From: Circinella umbellata
Taxonomy: Eukaryota; Mucoromycota; Mucoromycetes; Mucorales; Lichtheimiaceae
Assembly: GCA_025093555.1 (NCBI GenBank)
Contig: JAIWNF010000039.1
Location: 372,001-436,000 of the forward strand
Direction: 5' to 3'
Length of the DNA stretch: 64,000 nucleotides
Part shown: one piece after another, positions 47,231 through 57,865 of the stretch
How positions within the stretch are numbered: the first letter of the stretch is position 1
Layout of the letters: every line of letters starts with the position of its first letter
Translations under genes and position numbers: made by a program
The notes under the pieces: generated by a model
Database searches by the model: none
Told to the model about the DNA's origin: nothing
The model's input: the letters and a program-made list of their open reading frames with translations, nothing else

Positions 47231-48151
47231 TTTTCAAGGGTTGCAAATATAGTAGTAGATAATATGAGGCTTATAATAAATAATGGTTATTCTTGGCCTT
47301 AGTATATCAAGCACTCTTATATTAATAGCAAACCTGGTAGATAATCTACTGTATCATGTCTATATTGGCTCTATATCTTTAATTAGTAGTAGCCATTACT
47401 ATCCATTGTTTTATATTTTTATTCAGCATTACAATATAGCAAAAGAAAATTATCACTCGAACACAAATAATTCTTTTTATCATCAAGCTATTAATTTTTA
47501 TATGCATTTTATGATTATTAAATATAGAGTTTATGGTTTTTATATTGAGTTATTTTCTTTATATTATACTGGTGGCTCAAAAAATTATATTGGTTACTCA
47601 AGATTTTATATACTGCCTTGAAAAAATTTATAATGCCAAGTTTATTTCTTTTTCTGTAAAAGAGAAGCTACGAGTTGCGCTCAATCCAATTGCAAGTTTT
47701 GTCACACACCCCCTTTATTCCCCATCCCCCTAATTCAATTGTGTAAAACATTGTACAAATATGTTGAAATTTTGAAGTGGTCTAGATCTCCCACGTGGTC
47801 CCGGGTATTTGGTAAAAACATAAAAACATAGTTTATGACAGCCCTGTCTTACCTTTCTAATTCTTTCACTAGATATGGAAAGAACTCGATGGAATAAAAA
47901 TGGGGGTTTTTTTTTTATATTACAATAGTAATAATAATAATACATAATAATAAGCATTATTTTGTTTATTTTATTATATCTACATAAGCTGAGAATAATT
48001 ATTATACAATGAGATGCGTCTGAGGAAAAAAAGAAAAGAGTTCTGTAAGGTATCATAAATTGCATATATATGTGTAGATGAGTGGGTGAGAGGAGGGGAA
48101 AGAGTTATAGATTCCCTTCTCTCTCTTTCTCACTCTCTATTTTTTTTTCTT
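47231..48151. other. Spacer before methyltransferase paralog 4
   Basis: A plus-strand frame from ATG 47283 runs 112 codons, but is extremely rich in Ile/Tyr/Asn/Phe, as AT-rich noncoding DNA would give, so it is not called. 3' flank of paralog 4 is CT-rich near 48115-48155. Confidence 0.4.
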
Positions 48152-49557
48152 TTATGCTATAATTGTTGTAGGTTTTTGGCCATAAAAGCGATAAAACTTG
48201 ATATAAGTTTTAAGTTCATCACATTCTTTACCACACTCTTCAATAAAGTTTGTGTAAGCATCAGGATCTTCAAGTTCAGGAATTTTTTTGATAATAACTG
48301 GTCTGACTACATCACGAATACCCATAACAAAGTCTTGCCTATATTATAATAATAAGATGTGAAGATATAACTATTATGTTATCTAAACTCTAAACTTATA
48401 AATTTTTTACTCTCAATAACGATTAATAACCTACCAGAATAATTCACCAATTTTACCACCATGATGTACGGGTATTCTAACATATTTCACATTTATCTTT
48501 TCTATACCAGCTTTTTTCATTCTATCTTTGATTGAATGTGCAATACGTGGATTGACACCTTTTGTTTCAATCATTTCAGCAACTATATAAAGCGGGGAAA
48601 AGCAGGATATTAATAAATAGTATTTTTTTTTTACAAATACAAAAAAAATTAAACTTACGGGTATTCATCAAAAGTTCTAATTTAGGACCTGGATTAACAC
48701 ATTCTGGTAAGAGGGCTTCAAGTAATTCTAACCAACCACCTGGTTTTAATACATGCATATATTGGCTGATAACATTATCCCAATCATCTTCTTTAATGCC
48801 GACAACCAATAAACGTTGAAAGATATAATCGAAATGATTTTGTGAAAATGGTAAAGGGTCATTGACGTTATGTACTTGAAAATTACAGTTCGATGGTTTG
48901 ATTTCAGTAGGAAATGCTTCTGAAATGTCAATCCCAGTGAATTTAGACTGAGGATAATCTTTTGCCATTTCTAAAGACCATGTTCCTGGACCTTATTATT
49001 TTTTTGTTATTGTTGATTGAATTATATATAAAAAGTTAGTAATGTATAAAAAAAAGATATTATTTTTCCTAGTTACCATATCACTATTGCTATTATTATT
49101 ACTTACCACAACCACCGTCGAGAACATTAATTCCTTCTTCTAATTGTTCTTTGACAGGTGAACCAAAGTTACTTTGGAAACTAATTTTTAAGATCCAATG
49201 TTGCATATGAAGACGATCGATTTCTAAACAATAAAAAAATTAACGCTACATGTAAATAATAAATGGATTGTAATTATAATATCTATATATGTATATACCT
49301 TCATCGTCGTTAGGTAAGATATAAGCAGCATCACTTCTATTATGGTAACGTCGACCTTGTTCATCATAACGGTATTGTGAAGCAGCGAAATCTTCACTAT
49401 TTTGTTGACTACTACTACTTGTTGAAACGCTACTCATTTTATTCTTACTCCAACTTGTAATATTACTTGATGTTTGTCTACTTTGTTCACTTCGTTCGCT
49501 TTTTCTTGAAGAACCTTTTCTTTTAAAAAGACGAAAAAGAAAGAAACTACTCGCCAT
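48152..49557 (-). CDS. SAM-dependent methyltransferase, paralog 4
   Basis: Five exons: 49557-49299, 49223-49107, 48991-48659, 48582-48435 and 48338-48152, 347 aa. N-terminal extension of about 70 residues, rich in Ser/Arg/Lys (MASSFFLFRLFKRKGSS...), then YHNRSDAAYILPNDDEEIDR. Core: VLDGGCGPGTWSLEMAKDYP, FTGIDISEAFP, LPFSQNHFDYIFQRLL and LKPGGWLELLE. The end YGQKPTTIIA keeps the family YGQK tail. Intron positions and phases match paralogs 1-3 exactly, although 8 kb of transposon debris separates it from them. This supports one ancestral tandem array split by insertions. The extension with aromatic and basic residues may be a targeting or membrane-association segment; this is inference. Confidence 0.88.
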
Positions 49558-50761
49558 TTTTTTTCCGCAACAATATAAGAAATAGGTGCGCGGAGTGAAG
49601 ATGAGAAAGAAAAGAAGTTTAAAAAACAAAAAAAAAGTTTGTCATTGAGTTTTTTTTTACACAAGAGTATTACAAGAAAATCGTGAAAAGAAAAAAAAGA
49701 ATCTTGGAAGTAAAAGAAAAAGTATTACAGAGATCCGCATTTTCATTGTTCAAAAACTGCGCAAACAATTTTTTAATAAGTTGAAAAAACCAACTAAATA
49801 GTTAGTAACTTATATGTTATTTATTTCCCCAATCTTTAATAGGAAATGATATCTTGTTTTGTGATATCAATTAAATGAATGATGTAAAAATGGTTGAGTT
49901 TGTCATATATCAAAAAAGCAGATGTTAATATACTTTAATTAGATGATGTTTGGGAACACACATAAAAGAAGAAAACTTAATTTTATTTTTTAGTCTTCCC
50001 CCTTTCTCTTTTCCCTCACTCTCCATTCTAGCAGAAGAAGTATGATAAATATCTCAGGTGATTTATAATGTATCTGAGATTAATGAAACAGGTATTATGA
50101 ACAAATAAACTTCATATAATATCATTTGATACATTTTTTTTTGACTATTTGTAAAACGGTAATAAACTTTATATAAAAAGAAAACTTGGCTTTACACAGA
50201 TTGGTATTACAAAGTTACCCATCTCAGGGATTTATTTACTAATTATCTCCGTTTTGTGTCTTTTTTTACCATGTACGACCGTAAAGTTGATAAGAGCTAA
50301 AAAAAAAAAAGGTTATATGATATATATAACTATGTAGTAGTTTATTTAAAACAACTAGTGTATAGACTGAAGTTATTATGATTGCTATTACTATAATAAT
50401 AATGCAAACGGACTTTATCACTTTTTATTTATATATTATTTTTTCAGGCATAATTAAAATAATCAGCACAATTTAATTATTAAAAGTTGATATCGTTCCA
50501 GTTATCAGTTTAATATATATATATATATATTATATAAAAAAATGGTATAGAAAGTCAATAACAGCAACACAAACAACAATAATGTCAAACTAAATTTCTT
50601 TAAAGAGAAATGATCTTCATTTTTTGTTCAACAATAATTAATTATTGGTCATAAAAATTTATCGTTGTTAGAAACAAAAATCTACTAGGGGGTGGTTTGC
50701 ATGAATAAATTGACTGAGTGTAAGTATAATATACCAGGTGAGTATACTCACACAGACATTA
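49558..50761. other. 5' flank of paralog 4, then gene-free DNA
   Basis: AT-rich. A (TA)n run lies near 50513-50531. No gene supported. Confidence 0.5.
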
Positions 50762-51110
50762 GAGAGTTTCGGGAGATCGTATTTTGGTGAAAATACCAAG
50801 CAGTAAAAGGAAAAACATGTCACGCTTTAACATCCGCTTTCGTGTATTATATGATTAATCGCCCATTAAATAATTCAAAACGTCCGTGTTCCAATCCAAC
50901 TGGTGTCTACAATAAATAAGCAAAAGCAAACTACGAACCACTTCGTATTTTCGATTCCAAAAACGGTGTATGAATAACGCTAAAAAGTGTCACCGTTCCA
51001 ATAATAATATCAGAAATTTACTCTTCATAGCACCGTTGTGTTACCAAAAACTTCTCAGCAAAATCATTTTACATTTCATCCTCATGAAAATACGAACTCC
51101 CGAAACTCTC
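50762..51110. mobile_element. 349-bp TIR element (MITE-like)
   Basis: The ends are inverted repeats of 24 bases with a single mismatch: left GAGAGTTTCGGGAGATCGTA, right (reverse complement) GAGAGTTTCGGGAGTTCGTA, both followed by TTTT. No open frame of note lies inside and the terminal sequence is unlike the CAGT...CCCCG elements, so this is a different family. A target-site duplication is not obvious. Superfamily unassigned. Confidence 0.6.
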
Positions 51111-52211
51111 CTTTTTCTTACCGTCATTGCAGGTATTTTAGGCTTCTTCTGAATGATTATTGATTACAAAATTTATAAGTAACACAAAAATCACGGGGGT
51201 TAATTTTTTTGACAATTAAAATAGTCTTCTGTTTTTTTTCAAACATATGAATGTATTATTAATACATAACCTGACAAAAATAAGCGTCGTGTAAAAGTTA
51301 TCTATAAAAAATAGTCTGTTCCTCCCTTCCTTTCTTCCTCTTAGGTATATGCAGTTTTTTTTGACAACGTTTGGGCACAATTATAAATTTCCAAATAAAG
51401 GTTTTTGGCACATTTGGCACATTTGGCACATTTGGCACACAAATAAAAATGGATTTTTTAACGAAAAAGGAAATTGTTTTTTTTTGTAAGGACACAAGAG
51501 TTGTTAAGCAGATGAATTAAAAAGTCTATGAATTCCTACCACCGACCTGTCTCGCTATCTATTACTATTCTCGGTTGCTATGAAAAGATTTCGTTTTTTT
51601 TTATCAAATATCACAGATATATGACATAACAAAATTAATATAAGAAACGCTGCTTGAACAAAAACTAATACCAACCAAACTGTAATCCACGTAGTATGAA
51701 TGCATTTATAAAACAAGATGATGAACTAACAACTCTTCTTCAAATTTTGATGGGGAATTTTAGCTAGTTACTTTATAATTTGCACAAAACTCATCTTATT
51801 TTGATTATATTTTGTCTTTTTGCTCATATTAGGAGTAATACGCATCATTATACCCTTTTTCTTATTACGTATATTTCTCTCTTAAATATTCAAAGAAGGT
51901 CTAACTTCAATATTCTATGGTTTAAAGTCCATGAAAAAAGACAGAGTGAGACATTGTTTTTGAAAGACGAGTTATTAAGTGTATGAACTAGAGGGAAAGA
52001 TATACTCTATTACTTACTTTATATTTTTATTATTTAGCGAAGATAATGTTTCAATCCTTTTTATTAATTACTATTGTAATATACGATAATATTAAATGGT
52101 GTTCACTATAAAAATACTTAATCATCTGATGTTATGTAGCTGATTAAAAATATATATCTTTCTAAATTGAATATAAGACTATAGGCAGCAGCTACATGGT
52201 ACAAATCACTA
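51111..52211. other. Gene-free DNA
   Basis: AT-rich apart from the TTTGGCACA minisatellite at 51404-51439. Open frames (for example 51780-51986) are short and without features. Confidence 0.5.
51404..51439. repeat. Minisatellite, four 9-bp units
   Basis: Four perfect copies of TTTGGCACA. In one minus-strand frame this would encode a repeated Cys/Val/Pro-type tripeptide, but there is no gene around it. Confidence 0.9.
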
Positions 52212-52355
52212 CTGTTGAGCCCCGTTTTTTGCACAGGTGGGATTTGATTCGAAAGTAAGGCAAAAAACGGGTGTGTGCAAAAAGTGGGGTCGAAAACATA
52301 GTGGGATTTTGGGCAAAAAAAAAAAAAAAAGGGTGTGCAAAAATCGGGGTTACTG
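52212..52355. mobile_element. MITE copy 2, pogo/Tc1-mariner type
   Basis: 144 bp with TA on both sides (52210-52211 and 52356-52357). Left end CTGTTGAGCCCCGTTTTTTG, and the reverse complement of the right end is CAGTAACCCCGATTTTTGCA, each followed by CA. The interior is nearly collinear with copy 1 at 16282-16421 and contains GGGTGTGTGCAAAAAGTGGG and a longer A run. This copy has better preserved ends than copy 1. Confidence 0.8.
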
Positions 52356-53170
52356 TAATTAATTCTTTAGATCATAAAAACAAGCATAACCAAGTTGACT
52401 CAAAAATTACCATATCGAAACTAGTTATTTTTTAGTAAGCATGTATTGGATATATTTTCACTTCTGACTATTAGTTTCTTTATTGAAAACATCTCTTATG
52501 TTTCTCAGCGTGAATTCTTTTATTCATTGAGTAAAAAATGGACTAATCTCTTCTAATGTAGTATCACTTGCTCAGGCAAAAGTTTGTATATGTTTTTTCA
52601 AATCATTGGACGGTAAATCATTAATGGTTCAAGTTATACCTGTATGATTGTATCTTTATTTTATTCCTTGTATTCCATACATCATTCCTATTAAGTACCA
52701 TACTATAGTGTATATATATATAATAAGTTACTATATCAAGCTACGAGGAAAAGAACGATAAGATAAAAGGAGTTATTAGAAGGTAGTCTATGGTAAGAAA
52801 AAGAGTACAGTAATTCCGATTAAGATTCATGGTATGTCGTCATAAATAAATACTTCCTTTTTCTTTTTAAGGTCATCTGGCACGCAGCAGTATGTTGTTC
52901 TTTTCATTAATGATGATTGCTTACTTTGACTTGTTTTTTTATGTGTATCTTTAACATGAATTCAGAACCCTTTCTCTATGCAACACTAACAGCGTCTTTT
53001 TATAAATAAGATAGCTGCTACCTCAAGGAATACAAGTTATATAGTTTTACATATTCCCGCGGAACCATAGTGGTACTTGATCAAAGCACTTTTGTTTATT
53101 TTGATTTCAACACAAGCTGCGTAAAAAAAAACGACGTTTGTGATCTTGACCAATAAAAACGATTGGTCTT
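52356..53170. other. Gene-free DNA
   Basis: AT-rich, no supported feature. Confidence 0.5.
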
Positions 53171-53237
53171 GGGAAAAGTAATTTTTCTCACTTTTTTAAA
53201 CACTTTTCCCAGTCGATCAGTCGATCAGTCGATCAGT
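53171..53237. repeat. Inverted repeat followed by an 8-bp tandem repeat
   Basis: GGGAAAAGT (53171-53179) and ACTTTTCCC (53202-53210) form a perfect 9-bp inverted repeat with a 22-nt loop. Directly after it come three and a half copies of CAGTCGAT (53210-53237). No gene lies nearby. Confidence 0.8.
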
Positions 53238-55704
53238 GGAACTGCTTTTCTCACAACCTTTTTTTAGAACCATGTTTTGGATATGATAACTTTCCTTGTT
53301 TCTTTTGGTCAATGGTAAATTATCTTACTACAGATTGTAAATATATATATATCTATTTTCGCAATAAAAAGAGAAGGTGCATGTTAACTCTAGCAACCAT
53401 AAAGGTTGTTGTATTATAAAAATATTATCTCTCTATCCTGAGTGAAATAAAATCATATTTGAAATACGTAAGTGAACGGTAAAGAGACTCAATCCTAAAA
53501 AGGAAACTGAATAAAATCGCATAAATGGTGTCCTGCGCCCCATTAACTTAAAAAATAAAAGAGACTATTATGACTAAGCCTAATATATACTTCAGATCAA
53601 TAGTGATAATAACCTTCTCAATAGTAATGACGAATGCCAAGTACCCGACTCTACTATTAATTATTTACATCATTTAGCTAACTAAAACCCATCACTCATA
53701 GAACAGAAAAAATATAAATACGTTGTTGTAAATATTATTGTTTAGTAAAAGGATAACCTTATTCTAGTTTCAGAAGATATATATATATATATATATATAA
53801 TATAACAAAGTCTCAAAAACGTTACCTTGTCTGTTTTTAATTCTTGTTAAAATATCCAACTACGTACTGGATCACAATCGCTATTAGCATCGTTTTCAAA
53901 GGTCTATAATACATAGAGAATATAAATACAGACAATGTTTATATTTAAGTACAAATAAGAAAAAAATTATAAATGCTTTTTTAATAAACAACCGTGAGGA
54001 TGTATTGGACAACGTTTGCCTTAACACCACTGGTTATTACAAACTTTTTATTACGCGGCTTGATATTTGGGTCGGTGTGGGGGGTGTTGATGGTCTCTGC
54101 GTACGTAGAATCAAAATATAGCATTTCGCAAATCTCAGCAAAAAGTATCAGAAAATTAATTTAAGAGTAATTTTTAAATGATTATCTTTATGACGAAATG
54201 AAAAGCGTACAGTTTTCACTCATCAATAATTTATATTGGATTGCTTATGACTAATGTTATTAATTAAGAATCGTACATAAATTATCTGACTGCAACGTAA
54301 AGTAGAGCACTATTATTACAAAGATATGCCGATAAAACTTATCTGGTAACAAAAACACAACAAACTTCTTTTCTATGTAGATGAACACAGATAGTTGCGC
54401 ACTTCATGTAACATATTCTTGTCCGACGGCTAATGGAGTTAAATAATTGTAGTAATCTATCCAACCACGTCTTTGATGAGCGACATACATCACATTGGCC
54501 AAATAGAAAGGGTAGACGAGAAAAATAAAAATATTAAATACATATACTATAAGGAGTCAATGACAGTTTATATTAGCTATATTATTAGATTGGCGTCCAT
54601 TTGCGAATACGTACTTGCTATCACAGTGAATATAAATAAATGATTTACTGATGTTTAGCACACAATATCATTTTATTATTATATGTCCGAGTCACTATCA
54701 TATATGTTCAACTGACTGCTATCAAACCGCTTAGTCGAACAATTTCATCGGTTGCAAACCTTTCCAACTATGGCATCAGCGATCGTACACTATTGAACCA
54801 ACTCGTTCACTAACAAACTACCCCATATTTAAGAAAATATAGTACAATGTCAATACCGAGAAATTGGCTGCACACTTTAATATATAAGAAAATATATCTT
54901 ATTATATCCACGGATTTTTTTTTGAAGGGAGAAGCGTTAAATTTTTTTTTTAATTTAAAAGGAAAAGTATATGTGGCCAAATACTTAAAAGTTTATATGG
55001 GTTCGACTTAGGAAGCATGATTTATCAAAAGTTGGACTGAGCTATTTTTACAAAGAAGCTAGAGCATATAATAAAACTGATTCTAGTTTTCTCAGGGAAG
55101 AGGTGGGTGGGTATTGAAGGATTTGGATCTACCCGAATCTGCGTGAGATGAGAATTCACATTATGTTTTTTTAAAAATAAAATAAGGTCAAGTTCACAAA
55201 GTTGTAACCTAATGATGTTACTAATATTTTCAAATTATTAATGTCTAAAGAGGTATGTTATAAAAATACTACGGTTATTATGACAAACATATCTAGCTAT
55301 TAATCTTGAATGAGTCAAACTATACATATGGTAGATTATTGGTCATAATAAGGAGAGAAATAAAACTTTAGTGGATTTTTCAGTCTACTTTTGGGGTTAT
55401 TGAATACGCTATACAAAAAAATATATAATAAATGCACGGTCCTTTCGATTAACTTTAAAGTTATAATGAATATTGTCGCTTTGTGAACCTTCATTATTTT
55501 TGATCAACCACGTACGTACTAAATTACATATACAGGTGTAGAGATTACTAATACTTCTATATTTTATTATATAGTATATATATATATATACTGTTAGTTT
55601 TTAAAATCAGAATGTTAACAGTATTACAATTTCTCTCTCTATATGTAATATATTCACAATGAGCATGCCAAGTGAAAACAGACGATTAAAAAAGTAGTTT
55701 ACAC
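53238..55704. other. Gene-poor DNA with ambiguous small frames
   Basis: A plus-strand 54-codon frame (54000-54164) starts MYWTTFALTPLVITNFLLRG and could form one or two membrane spans. On the opposite strand the same bases also read openly (54163-53981, IKPRNKKFVITSGVKANVVQ then a stop). Another minus-strand block (about 54530-54404) reads LVYPFYLANVMYVAHQRRGW before a stop. Which strand, if any, is coding cannot be decided by reading. Confidence 0.25.
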
Positions 55705-56220
55705 ATTCTCTTCGTAGAGGTGAACGTTATATCGAGGAAGTTTTTGGATCATACATTACAAGTAGAGGCCAGCTAATTCTCCAATTACGTTCAATCCGGC
55801 TAGCCCTCGTAAAGCTCACCTTCTTCTTTCGTGAGCTGGCATAAAATAATCAGAGTTTTCCAATTTCATTTTTTTTCTATCCCTTCAGTATGCTAATTCT
55901 TGTTTCCTCGCATACATTATAAAGGGAATACCTCGACACTTACTCAGAATATACATCATAAAAAGAAGAACCTGCCAAAGATAATGCTGGTGTTGATAGC
56001 AGCACCAACAAAAATAACGCCAGGAGGTATTTTGACAAATTTTCTTTGCACAGTAACTCTGTTAAAAATCCCAAGAAAAAATCATCAAAAAACTTGAAAA
56101 GAGTATTTTATGATTGGTTTATAAAATACATATACGGGTATTATGAAAAAAATTCCTCGTGAGAGAGTAACAGATTTTTTGTTCAAGTGGAGATTATGAT
56201 TGCGTATAACTCGGCCAAAT
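55705..56220 (+). pseudogene. Broken plus-strand coding relic
   Basis: Block 1 (about 55713-55844) reads RRGERYIEEVFGSYITSRGQ and continues openly to TAA. Block 2 (about 55926-56162) reads EYLDTYSEYTS, a stop, then NAGVDSSTNKNNARRYFDKF and KRVFYDWFIKYIYGYYEKNS before another stop. Composition is protein-like and Asn/Ser/Lys-rich. No start codon and no family were recognised. Confidence 0.3.
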
Positions 56221-57809
56221 AAAAAAAGAAACGCTATATGTATACTAACATGTAATTCTTAATGTTATATTTAATAATAAACTATAAAACTGATATATAA
56301 ACTTCTTATATTAATCTATTATCAAATGGTACATAAGAGTTACATAACATAAAAGTCAATTTTTGTGGCTATTTCAAATTATTTATATGTACGTAATATC
56401 TAAATTAGATATTATTGAGAAAAGTTCAGATATTCTTTAATAATATCATATGGTAATGTTGTACACCCATACTTTTTCTCCATATATATTTAATTTAATT
56501 TTTGTATGTGTATTATATAATATTCTTTGTAAGGATGTTGAAATTGTTGAAAATGCATAGTAGCTTTGGTTAATAAAATGTCTTGTTATAAAAAAAAGAA
56601 ACCAAATTTTGGAGTTAGATAAATCTCTAATATCAAATGTTATGTATTACAGTATATTTCTTCAAAGTTGATATTTTTCAGCATTAACGTACATGAACAC
56701 TTTATTTATTTAATGAGAAGAAGATTTACTTATTGATCATATTTGCTCATACCTAAAAGCCAAAACTAAAATATTATTTCTAATGTTGTTAGAGTTAAAT
56801 ATACGCTTTCGATAATACATCACAGTAGTTGAACTGCAAGGCTGCATCAAGGTTTACAATACTGCAATAAAGTAGTTACTTTTATAAATCAAGCCAACAT
56901 TATTAAATTTGATAGTATAGAAAAACAAGGCAATTCTTCTTGATTAATACAAAGAGAAGGGGCTCAGAGCATTAGCTTGATGCTAGGAATATTATATAGC
57001 GACTTATCAATCTACTTCTTTAGTCTTTTGATATAGAATATCTAGAATGCTTTACCATTATATTGTATACATACCTTATTGCCCTTATATTTTTATATCT
57101 TAGCCACACAGTCACCTATTTTAGTTATTGTTTCGAATAGAATCCCAGTTATTTATCAAACAAATAATTTTGCTGCCTTTATCACTGGTCATACTTACTC
57201 GTGATACAAATACTATGCTATATTAACGTTATTTGGTTAGTACTATTACTACTAAGAAAACTGTTTATAAACAACTAATATTATTATTGATACGTAACTT
57301 GTTTCGCCAAGTGCAATTACATAAAATTGATATATGCATATAACAACATATACGAAAGCTAACGATTTTAGGATATTCCGTAAAACCCTAGCTTGCCAAA
57401 AAAAAAATCGGTTGACCCCGGCCTCCTACTTATTACATTATTAATATATAAACAATAGTTATCAAATGATGCTATGTATATAATTAACATACATAGTAAC
57501 ATATACAGGCTCTTTCTTTTGTTATTCTACTACGTTACCAAATAACATTTAGTTGTTCCAAGGCAAAGTTAAGAAATTCACCACTTTTTTTTTATATTAT
57601 TAGTGTACATGTTTTCCCACGATCAAATGTTGTTTTTCTTGTTACTTATATAGTCAAAAGAGAAATATTTGCTGTACGCATGCATCTATAAAAAAAAGAG
57701 TAGAGAAGGTCGCTAGACGCTATTTCTCCCTCCATTAAACTCTGTTATAGTTTAAATCTTCTCATATTTTTATATGCAATTTATATCGTGCAAAAGTTAT
57801 TGATAATAC
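56221..57809. other. Gene-free DNA
   Basis: AT-rich, no supported feature. Confidence 0.5.
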
Positions 57810-57865
57810 GTATTGTTTTTTTTTTCTAATGATTCGCGGCAGAATCATTAGGAGAAAAACAATAC
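57810..57865. other. Long near-perfect hairpin
   Basis: Left arm GTATTGTTTTT (T10), then CTAATGATTC; loop GCGGCA; right arm GAATCATTAGGAGAAAAACAATAC. The inner ten pairs and the outer eleven pairs are complementary, with a small T/G-A mismatch patch between. It could be a transcribed hairpin, a tiny TIR element or a palindrome; there is no adjacent gene. Confidence 0.6.
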
